From positions 1 through 5,487 of the forward strand of contig CAMBWV010000091.1 in assembly GCA_945871755.1 (NCBI GenBank): a stretch of 5,487 bases of DNA, given 5' to 3'. This stretch comes from an uncultured Bacteroidales bacterium. GTDB lineage: Bacteria > Bacteroidota > Bacteroidia > Bacteroidales > Bacteroidaceae. Position 1 is the first letter of the stretch; each line of letters starts with the position of its first letter. The translations under genes were made by a program, and so were the position numbers. The notes beneath the pieces were generated by a model. That model was given only the letters and a program-made list of their open reading frames with translations. It had not been told where the DNA came from and made no database searches. This document shows, one piece after another, positions 1 through 5,487 of this stretch.

Positions 1-17
1 ACTCGGGCGGAAATCCA

Positions 18-25
18 TAAATTTG
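18..25 (+). promoter_or_regulatory. Candidate Bacteroidota -7 promoter box (TAAATTTG) for rsmI
   Basis: The sequence TAAATTTG is an exact match to the TAnnTTTG -7 element known for the primary sigma factor of Bacteroides. It lies only four bases before the rsmI ATG, so transcription would start at or within a few bases of the start codon, giving a leaderless or nearly leaderless message. The matching -33 TTTG element would lie at about the window edge or before it and cannot be checked. A chance match in a short AT-rich stretch is possible. Confidence 0.45.
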
Positions 26-29
26 CGGC

Positions 30-764
30 ATGGGAACACTCTATCTCGTACCTACACCCGTGGGCAACCTCGAAGACATCACGCTTCGCGCCCTGCGGAT
101 TCTCAAGGAGGTGGACCTGATTCTGGCGGAAGACACGCGGACATCGGGGATGCTCCTCAAACATTTCGACATCAAGAACCGACTGAGTTCACACCATAAG
201 TTCAACGAGCACCAAACGGCCGAAGCCTTTGCGGCTCGCATTGCTGCGGGCGAAAACGTGGCCCTGATTTCCGATGCTGGCACGCCCGCCATCTCCGACC
301 CTGGTTTCATGCTCGTTCGTGCTTGTGCAGCCCGCGGTGTGCGCGTGGAGTGCCTGCCTGGTGCCACCGCCTTTGTCCCCGCCCTCGTATCGTCGGCCCT
401 ACCCTGCGAGCGGTTCACCTTCGAGGGCTTCCTGCCGCAGAAGAAAGGGCGCGCCTCGCGTCTGGCGGAGTTGGCCACCGAGCCGCGCACGATGATATTC
501 TACGAATCGCCCTATCGCGTGGTCAAGACGCTGGGCCAGTTTGCCGAGACCTTCGGTGCCGACCGTCCGATGGCGGCTGTGCGCGAGATTTCGAAGGTAT
601 TCGAGGAATGTGTCCGCGGCACCATTGCCGAGGTGCAGGCCCACTTTGCCGAACACGAGCCGAAGGGTGAGTTTGTACTCCTCGTGGGTGGTGCACCCGA
701 AGTCAAGAAGAAGAAAAAGGAGCGCGGCCCCAAACCCGATGCGCCTGCCGAAGAGGAGCAATAA
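30..764 (+). CDS. rsmI: 16S rRNA (cytidine(1402)-2'-O)-methyltransferase RsmI
   Basis: Cytoplasmic SAM-dependent enzyme that 2'-O-methylates C1402 of 16S rRNA in the decoding centre; RsmH adds the N4-methyl group at the same base. The 244-residue protein shows the RsmI/tetrapyrrole-methylase fold signatures in order: LYLVPTPVGNLEDITLRA at 4-21, LAEDTR at 32-37, ALISDAGTPAISDPG at 78-92, CLPGATA at 108-114, FEGFLP at 131-136 and FYESPYR at 157-163. GEFVLLVGG near 213-221 closes the catalytic fold. The E. coli enzyme is about 286 residues. This one lacks most of the extra C-terminal region and ends in a charged tail with five consecutive lysines (226-230) and an acidic end, as in other short Bacteroidota versions. 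The ATG at 30 is chosen because the conserved N-terminal motif begins four residues later. No Shine-Dalgarno sequence is seen. The next gene is 80 bases away and unrelated in function. Confidence 0.96.
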   Translation: MGTLYLVPTPVGNLEDITLRALRILKEVDLILAEDTRTSGMLLKHFDIKNRLSSHHKFNEHQTAEAFAARIAAGENVALISDAGTPAISDPGFMLVRACAARGVRVECLPGATAFVPALVSSALPCERFTFEGFLPQKKGRASRLAELATEPRTMIFYESPYRVVKTLGQFAETFGADRPMAAVREISKVFEECVRGTIAEVQAHFAEHEPKGEFVLLVGGAPEVKKKKKERGPKPDAPAEEEQ

Positions 765-793
765 GCCAATTTCAAAACATTTACCCTAGAAAA

Positions 794-825
794 TTTGAAG
801 CGTCATACAAAGCGCCTCCCCTTTG
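794..825 (+). promoter_or_regulatory. Weak candidate promoter upstream of the M6 protease
   Basis: TTTG at 794-797 could be a Bacteroidota -33 element. A second TTTG at 822-825 sits where the end of the -7 TAnnTTTG box would be, with 20 bases between 797 and the start of that box at 818. The TA half of the box is missing (CC instead), so the match is only partial. If used, it would place the start of transcription around 830, leaving a leader of about 15 bases before the ATG at 845. The second TTTG lies inside the inverted repeat at 806-827. Confidence 0.25.
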
Positions 826-827
826 TA
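806..827. repeat. Perfect 7-bp inverted repeat (TACAAAG-N8-CTTTGTA)
   Basis: TACAAAG at 806-812 and CTTTGTA at 821-827 are exact reverse complements separated by eight bases. The dyad ends 17 bases before the protease start codon. No T-run follows it, so it is a poor intrinsic terminator for rsmI. Its 22-base size and place fit a regulator-binding operator, or a small hairpin in the leader that could affect translation. No known regulator motif is recognised. Confidence 0.4.
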
Positions 828-844
828 AACCGAAAAGAATCATC

Positions 845-3238
845 ATGAAACGTTATTTCCTAACCCTGCTGGGGCTCTGCTTGGCCACAACCCTGCTGGC
901 GATTCCTGCCAAGCGTGTCAAGCGCACCATTACCCTTACGGACGGAAGCCAAGTTACTGCCACCTTTGGCGGTGACGAGTATCTGCATTATTGTACCGAT
1001 GCCTCGGGCAACCGCTACGTAGCACAGGCCGACGGTCGCTATGCCCCCCTCAGCCAAGAGCGGCTCGCCTTGGGCCAACAGCGCCGCGCTGCTGCCAACA
1101 GGGCCCGCATGATGCGCGGGCAGAAAAGCCGTGCCACCTTGGGCGCTACCTCCAATCCTGTCAGCGGTCAGAAAAAGGGCCTCGTCATCCTTGTGAACTT
1201 TGCCGACCTGGCGATGCAATACACGCAGGCCGATTTCAACGACTATTTCAACAAGGTGGGCTACAACAAGCACGGTATGGAATTTAGCGTCCATGACTAT
1301 TTCTACAGATGTAGTTATGGACAATTTGACCTCACCTTCGATGTGGTGGGTCCCGTGACTGTCAGCAAGAACATGTCGTACTACGGCAGCAACGACGCCA
1401 ACGGCAACGACCTGCACCCTGCCGAGATGGTGAGCGAGGCTATCCATCTGGCCGACAAGGCAGGTGTAGATTTCACAAAGTACGACTGGGACAACGATGG
1501 CGAGGTGGACCAGGTCTATGTCATCTATGCTGGCTACGGTGAAGCAAACTGGGCACCCTCCAACACCATTTGGCCCCACGAATGGATGCTCTCGGCCGCT
1601 GTGCAGTTAGGCGATGGCGATGGCGTCATCACGGTGGACGGCGTTCACGTAGATACCTACGCCACTTCCAACGAATTTCGCGGCACCAGCGGCGGCATCA
1701 TCGACGGCATCGGCACAGCCTGCCACGAGTTTAGCCACTGCATGGCCATCCCCGACTTCTATGACACGAGCGACAACGACAATTTTGGCATGAGCTGCTG
1801 GGACCTGATGGACTACGGCTGCCTCAACGGACCAACGGGGAACGGCGAAGTGCCCTGGGAATATACCAGTTACGAGCGCATGTATTGCGGATGGCTCACT
1901 CCGACCGAACTGAAAGACCCTGCCTCCATCCAAAATATGAAACCGCTGGCCAGCGAGCCCGCAGCCTACATTATATATAATGAGGGCAACCGCAACGAAT
2001 ACTATCTCTTGGAGAATCGTCAGAAGATAGCAGGCGATGCCTACGGCTACGGACATGGTCTCCTCGTGCTCCACGTGGACTTCGACGCAGATACGTGGAT
2101 TGGAAACCGCGTGAACTATTATAGTTCGCACCAGCGCATGACGATTGTCCCCGCCGATGGTTCGCTCAAAAGCATTTACTATGGCGAAACCTACATCGCA
2201 GGCGACCCCTACCCTGGCACACGCGGCAACACCGAACTGAGCAATATGTCCACGCCCAAGGCTGGCCTGTTCAACCAGAATACGGACGGCTCGTACCTCC
2301 TCAACCATTCGCTCTCAGAGATTAAGGAGAATGCCGACGGCACTATCTCGTTCCTCTTCGACGGCGGCGCACAACTCGATACGCCCGCCCCATCCACGGA
2401 CGAGACTAGCGCGAATGCTTTCTCCATCAGTTGGAGCGCGGTGGAGGGTGCCACAAGTTACAAAGTGCGCCTGACGACCAACGACAACCAAGGCGTAGAT
2501 CCCGAAGACGCAATACTCCTGCAAGAGGATTTCCAGCAATTCAGCGGCAAGAGCACCTCGGACATTGCCTCCCAACTGGACACATACACCACAATGCCAG
2601 GCTGGACGGGCGAGAAAGTGTATGAATCCGATGGTCTGGGCGCAAAGATTGGTTCGAGCAAGGCGGCAGGCCACCTCACCACGCCTACGCTCAACTGCAC
2701 CTCGGGCCGCATCACATTCGAGGTGGAACTAGCAGGCTACAACGCGGACGAGCCGATCGTCATCGTACAGGTTAACAACAAGGAAGCTGCCTACTTCTTC
2801 CCCACCTCGGCGGCCAAGACATATATATATGGGGCCAACGTGGACGGCGACTTCACCTTCACTCTCCTCGCGGAGAATGCCAAGAAGCGTTTCTACATTT
2901 CGCGCCTGACCATCTACGACGGCGATTTCTCGCCCGAGGACCTCACAGCCGCCACGCTGCACAAGCGGAAGACACAACAGGTATTTACAACCACCGAAAC
3001 GTCCTACAAATTCACCGACCTCAATACTGAGTACTCCTATTCCTACGCCGTGCGCGCCCTGTCGGAGAATGGCGTGAGCCCCTGGAGCGAGGAGATACCC
3101 GTCAGCCTCAACACGGGCCTCTGCCGCCCGCCCGTGGTCATCGAAAAGAATGTACCCATCTACGACCTTTCGGGCCGCCGCCTCTACAGCATACCGAAGG
3201 GCGTATATATCCGCAACGGCAAAGTCATGATACATTAA
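845..3238 (+). CDS. Secreted M6-family (InhA-like) zinc metalloprotease with FN3 domain and C-terminal sorting-like tail
   Basis: A predicted exported zinc endopeptidase of 797 residues. A type I signal peptide covers about residues 1-19 (MKRYFLTLLGLCLATTLLA, likely cleavage after A19). Residues 23-110 look like the propeptide of Bacteroidota M6 proteins (GGDEYLHYCTDASGNRY). The catalytic domain is about 110-430: VHDYFYRCSYGQF, a calcium-loop-like DWDNDGEVD at 214-222, IWPHEW, the zinc motif HEFSHCMAIPD at 294-304 (H294, E295 and H298, with D304 as probable third ligand), and a Met-turn-like WDLMDYG with M322. The family pattern HExxHxxGxxD has Gly at position eight; here it is A301. Residues 512-546 and 712-756 look like two halves of one FN3 domain, with a beta-rich insert at 547-711. 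The tail (770-797) has YDLSGRR and KGVYIRNGK, resembling a short type IX secretion C-terminal signal. The lipoprotein gene follows after 21 bases, so co-transcription is likely. The substrate is unknown. Confidence 0.9.
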   Translation: MKRYFLTLLGLCLATTLLAIPAKRVKRTITLTDGSQVTATFGGDEYLHYCTDASGNRYVAQADGRYAPLSQERLALGQQRRAAANRARMMRGQKSRATLGATSNPVSGQKKGLVILVNFADLAMQYTQADFNDYFNKVGYNKHGMEFSVHDYFYRCSYGQFDLTFDVVGPVTVSKNMSYYGSNDANGNDLHPAEMVSEAIHLADKAGVDFTKYDWDNDGEVDQVYVIYAGYGEANWAPSNTIWPHEWMLSAAVQLGDGDGVITVDGVHVDTYATSNEFRGTSGGIIDGIGTACHEFSHCMAIPDFYDTSDNDNFGMSCWDLMDYGCLNGPTGNGEVPWEYTSYERMYCGWLTPTELKDPASIQNMKPLASEPAAYIIYNEGNRNEYYLLENRQKIAGDAYGYGHGLLVLHVDFDADTWIGNRVNYYSSHQRMTIVPADGSLKSIYYGETYIAGDPYPGTRGNTELSNMSTPKAGLFNQNTDGSYLLNHSLSEIKENADGTISFLFDGGAQLDTPAPSTDETSANAFSISWSAVEGATSYKVRLTTNDNQGVDPEDAILLQEDFQQFSGKSTSDIASQLDTYTTMPGWTGEKVYESDGLGAKIGSSKAAGHLTTPTLNCTSGRITFEVELAGYNADEPIVIVQVNNKEAAYFFPTSAAKTYIYGANVDGDFTFTLLAENAKKRFYISRLTIYDGDFSPEDLTAATLHKRKTQQVFTTTETSYKFTDLNTEYSYSYAVRALSENGVSPWSEEIPVSLNTGLCRPPVVIEKNVPIYDLSGRRLYSIPKGVYIRNGKVMIH

Positions 3239-3259
3239 CCAACCCATAAACCCTTTCAT

Positions 3260-4159
3260 ATGAAACAAATCCTCTTCATTTTCATAGCCCTCGTGGGCCT
3301 GAGCACCGCTGTCTCCTGCGACAGCAAACGCGAGAAGGAGGAAGCCGCACGCATGATGGCATTCTCGCGCGAAGACTCGTTGCAACAGGTTATCAACCAA
3401 ATGCAGAATGAGAGCAGCGACCTCCACGCTATGCGCCTACAGGTGCAGGACATCATGCAACAAATCAATGCCGCCGAAGGCCGTATCACCAATCTGCAAT
3501 CGGAGGGCGGCGACAATTCGCAAGCCATCGTTGAAAACATGGCGTTCATCCAACAGAAGATGCGCGAATATCGCGAGTCCATCGAAGAGATGCAGCAACT
3601 CCTGCGCAACGCCAAGCAACTCTCCGAAAAGGAGAAGGAGGCTCTGCGCACGGACATAGCTGGCTATCAGCAGCAACTGGCACGCAAGGACAGCGCTATC
3701 GCCGAATTGCGCCGTCAGGTGGAAGAAAACGAGCGCGTCATTGCCCAGCAGGGACGAACCATCGCCCAGCAGGACCAAACGATTGCGCAGCAGAACAACC
3801 GCGTGAACGAACTCGCCAACGAGAACGCGGACAAGGAGCGCGCCATCGTGGAGCAGGACAAGCAGTTGCACACGGCCTGGTACGTCTTCGGCACAAAGAA
3901 GGAGCTCCAAGACCAGCACATCCTCGTGGACGGCAAGGTGATGCGCTCGGCCAACGCCAACAAGAGCTACTTCACCGAAATCGACATCCGCGTGAAGAAG
4001 ACCATCCCCCTCTACTCCAAAAAGGTCTCCCTCCTAAGCAACCATCCCACCAACTCCTACAGCCTAGACAAAGACGCCAACGGCTTCTATACACTGCGCA
4101 TCACCAACACCACCAGCTTCTGGAGCAGTTCGCGCTATCTGGTAGTGCAGGTGAAATAA
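3260..4159 (+). CDS. Coiled-coil lipoprotein, resembling Cbp1-type collagen-binding adhesins of Bacteroides
   Basis: A 299-residue predicted lipoprotein. Residues 1-19 form a hydrophobic signal ending in the lipobox AVSC, so C20 would be lipidated; the -3 residue is Ala rather than the usual Leu. Residues 22-203 are rich in E, Q, K, R and A with heptad spacing and few helix breakers, indicating a long coiled coil. Three near-identical heptads of the form (V/T)IAQQxx lie at 160-180. Residues 204-299 change character (WYVFGTKKEL, TEIDIRVKKTIPLYSKK, SLLSNHP, ending FWSSSRYLVVQVK) and probably form a beta-rich C-terminal domain. From memory this layout and tail resemble Bacteroides proteins named after B. 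fragilis Cbp1, a collagen-binding glycoprotein; collagen binding here is inference. DSL (39-41) and DSA (144-146) match the Bacteroides periplasmic O-glycosylation motif D(S/T)(A/I/L/V/M/T). The gene is likely in an operon with the protease upstream. Alternative: a structural envelope protein of unknown role. Confidence 0.82.
   Translation: MKQILFIFIALVGLSTAVSCDSKREKEEAARMMAFSREDSLQQVINQMQNESSDLHAMRLQVQDIMQQINAAEGRITNLQSEGGDNSQAIVENMAFIQQKMREYRESIEEMQQLLRNAKQLSEKEKEALRTDIAGYQQQLARKDSAIAELRRQVEENERVIAQQGRTIAQQDQTIAQQNNRVNELANENADKERAIVEQDKQLHTAWYVFGTKKELQDQHILVDGKVMRSANANKSYFTEIDIRVKKTIPLYSKKVSLLSNHPTNSYSLDKDANGFYTLRITNTTSFWSSSRYLVVQVK
3737..3799 (+). repeat. Three tandem 21-base units encoding (V/T)IAQQxx heptads
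   Basis: Residues 160-180 of the lipoprotein read VIAQQGR, TIAQQDQ and TIAQQNN, each encoded by 21 bases. The DNA units share the core ATYGCSCAGCAG but differ at synonymous and variable positions. The pattern is therefore an old duplication or selection on the coiled coil rather than a fresh slippage product. The register keeps Ile and Val on one helix face. Confidence 0.75.
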
Positions 4160-4198
4160 TATCCGGCCAGCGGCTGCGACCTGCTTGCAACATGTTTG

Positions 4199-4214
4199 CG
4201 CCAGGCTTTTGGCG
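4199..4214 (+). other. Small hairpin after the lipoprotein gene
   Basis: CGCCA at 4199-4203 and TGGCG at 4210-4214 can pair around a six-base loop, 40 bases after the lipoprotein stop codon. The stem has only five pairs and is followed by TTCG rather than a T-run. It may stabilise the 3' end of the message, or it may have no role. Confidence 0.25.
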
Positions 4215-4273
4215 TTCGTACTTATTATAGGAACATTAGAAGGTGTAACGAAACCGCTGCACCAAACAATAAG

Positions 4274-4303
4274 GCTGCGGCGATTCGCCGCAGCTCCTGT
4301 TTT
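4274..4303 (+). terminator. Probable intrinsic terminator of the protease-lipoprotein unit
   Basis: GCTGCGGCG (4274-4282) and CGCCGCAGC (4286-4294) form a perfect nine-pair GC-rich stem with a three-base ATT loop. It is followed by TCCTGTTTT, a modest T-rich tail. It lies 114 bases after the lipoprotein stop and 67 bases before the MATE gene, which separates the two transcription units. The weak T-tract lowers certainty. The stem could instead sit in the leader of the MATE message. Confidence 0.6.
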
Positions 4304-4369
4304 GACTGAGCACTACTAAAAACTCAACCGCACCAAAAACGCTTCTCATCCCCCCTAACCATCTCCATC

Positions 4370-5487
4370 GTGTCCCACTATTCCGCAACCCTCCGCTTAG
4401 GAGTACCCATCGCCATTGGCCAGTTGGGCGTCATCATCTTGGGTTTTGCCGACACCCTTATGGTTGGCCGTTATAGCACTGACGCCTTGGCAGCCTCTGC
4501 CTTTGTCAACAATCTCTTCACCCTCTTCACCTTTCTCCTGATGGGCTATTCCTACGGACTGACGCCCATCGTCAGCGCACTATTCGGCCAAGGCAAACAG
4601 GCCGAGGCGGGTGAGCAGTTGAAGCCTGCCCTCCTATCGGGCACGGTCTTCTGCTTGCTACTGATGGCGGTCTGGGGCATTGCGTTCTTCAACTTGGAGC
4701 ACTTCGGCCAACCCGCCGAACTCCTTCCCCTCATCCGCCCCTACTTCCTCGTCATCCTCGTGTCGATGATTTTCGTCATGCTCTACAACGAACTGCGCCA
4801 GTTCACCGACGGTCTGACGCACACAACGCTAGGCATGTACACGCTCATGATAGGCAACGCCTTTAATATCCTGGGCAACTGGCTCCTCATCTACGGCCCA
4901 GGCCCCTTCCCCGAAATGGGACTGCTAGGCGCGGGCATCGCCACCCTGCTGGCCCGCGTGCTGATGGTCGTGCTGATGGTGGCCGCCCTCTGGTGGAAGA
5001 AGGGGTATGCACCCTATCGCGAGGGCTTTGCCCGCTGTCGCACATCGCTAGAGGGTATGGGGGCCATTGTGCGGACGTCGCTGCCCATCGCCATACAGAT
5101 GGGTTTGGAGTGCGCCGCCTTTACGATGAGCGCGGTGATGGCGGGCTGGGTCGGCAAGGTGGAACTGGCCGCCTATCAGGTGATGGTGACGATCGGTACG
5201 CTGGGCTTCCTGCTGTATTATAGTTTCGGCGCAGGCACGAGCATACGTGTGGCCACCTTCTACGGGCAACACGACCGCACGAACGTATTCCATGCTGCCG
5301 CTGCGGGCCGCAATCTTCTGCTGCTCATGGCCGCCTGCTCGTCCCTCCTCATCTATCTGCTGGCCGAACCGCTCATCCGCCTCTTCACGACAGACACAGC
5401 GGTCATCGCCATTTCCCTGTCGCTCATTCCCCTCCTCGTCCTCTACCAGTTTGCCGACGCCATGCAGATTTGCTACGCCAACATCCT
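4370..5487 (+). CDS. MATE family efflux transporter, NorM-like (3' end beyond window)
   Basis: An inner-membrane cation-coupled multidrug exporter of the MATE family. The frame stays open from 4310 to the window end; 372 codons are present from the chosen start, against a usual 440-460, so the last one or two helices are missing. The protein begins (M)SHYSATLRLGVPIAIGQLGV, then GFADTLMVGRYSTDALAA, and shows roughly ten hydrophobic segments. D28 (helix 1), E247 (GLECAAF) and D363 (FADAMQ) match by context the cation-binding acids D36, E255 and D371 of Vibrio cholerae NorM, each offset by eight, which supports both function and start. GTG at 4370 is the only common start codon before the first helix. 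There is no in-frame ATG back to the TGA at 4307, and the next ATG (codon 31) would remove D28. No clear Shine-Dalgarno sequence is seen. The gene is separated from the lipoprotein by a probable terminator. The substrate cannot be predicted. Confidence 0.93.
   Translation, partial: MSHYSATLRLGVPIAIGQLGVIILGFADTLMVGRYSTDALAASAFVNNLFTLFTFLLMGYSYGLTPIVSALFGQGKQAEAGEQLKPALLSGTVFCLLLMAVWGIAFFNLEHFGQPAELLPLIRPYFLVILVSMIFVMLYNELRQFTDGLTHTTLGMYTLMIGNAFNILGNWLLIYGPGPFPEMGLLGAGIATLLARVLMVVLMVAALWWKKGYAPYREGFARCRTSLEGMGAIVRTSLPIAIQMGLECAAFTMSAVMAGWVGKVELAAYQVMVTIGTLGFLLYYSFGAGTSIRVATFYGQHDRTNVFHAAAAGRNLLLLMAACSSLLIYLLAEPLIRLFTTDTAVIAISLSLIPLLVLYQFADAMQICYANI

Noticed and set aside
771..799. TTCAAA at 771-776 and TTTGAA at 794-799 as a possible terminator for rsmI.
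   Set aside because: The stem has only six AT-rich pairs with a 17-base loop and no T-run after it, so it would not be stable.
871..882. Cys12 in the protease signal peptide as a lipoprotein cysteine.
   Set aside because: The residues before it (LGL) do not fit a lipobox and the cysteine is too early, in the middle of the hydrophobic core. A type I cleavage after A19 fits better.
1971..3210. Three TATATA-type runs (1971-1980, 2821-2830, 3203-3210) inside the GC-rich protease gene.
   Set aside because: Each falls in frame on Tyr/Ile/Val codons of a normal coding region. They share no flanking sequence and are too few to suggest a repeat family or recombination sites.
2729..3427. Long minus-strand open frames across the protease and lipoprotein genes (for example 2729-3427 and 1607-2308).
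   Set aside because: They lie opposite well-supported genes with recognisable domains. Their translations show no known motif, and they are explained by the GC-rich codon pattern of the plus strand.
4221..4230. CTTATTATAG as a -10 promoter box for the MATE gene.
   Set aside because: There is no -35 or -33 partner at a suitable distance, it does not match TAnnTTTG, and the probable terminator lies between it and the gene.
4993..5223. A small plus-strand frame of 76 codons inside the MATE region.
   Set aside because: It is an out-of-frame shadow. The MATE frame in the same region carries the conserved helices and the key acid E247.

Overview
The window looks like chromosomal DNA of a member of the Bacteroidota, most likely order Bacteroidales and Prevotella-like. 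The reasons are the kinds of protein present: a short RsmI, a large secreted M6-type metalloprotease with a tail of the form YDLSGRR...KGVYIRNGK, and a coiled-coil lipoprotein of a type common in Bacteroides and Prevotella. A perfect TAnnTTTG promoter box and the absence of clear Shine-Dalgarno sequences also fit. The genus is an inference. All four genes are on the plus strand and are fairly GC-rich. No RNA gene, CRISPR array, IS element, integrase or other transfer marker is visible.

Layout: (1) 30-764 is rsmI, a 16S rRNA 2'-O-methyltransferase, with a TAAATTTG box only 4 bases before its ATG. (2) 765-844 is a short AT-rich gap with a possible promoter and a perfect 7-bp dyad. (3) 845-3238 is a 797-residue secreted M6-like zinc protease with an FN3 domain that appears to be split by an inserted beta-sandwich. 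(4) 3260-4159, only 21 bases further on, is a lipoprotein with a long coiled coil and a C-terminal domain resembling the Bacteroides Cbp1-type collagen-binding adhesins. (5) 4160-4369 is a 210-base gap with a strong GC hairpin and a short T-rich tail, a likely terminator. (6) 4370 to the window end is the first 372 codons of a MATE/NorM-type efflux transporter. It starts with GTG, has no ATG alternative, and is cut off by the window edge.

How the genes may work together: rsmI is a housekeeping gene and is probably unrelated to the rest. The protease and the lipoprotein are spaced like an operon. Together they could form a cell-surface pair, one enzyme attacking protein substrates and one anchored binding or scaffold protein; this is an inference from adjacency and exported status. 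The MATE gene is separated from them by a probable terminator and is likely transcribed on its own. I see no clear new defence or mobile system. The points most worth a second look are the split FN3 domain, the altered zinc motif, the protease/adhesin-like pair and the near-leaderless rsmI promoter.
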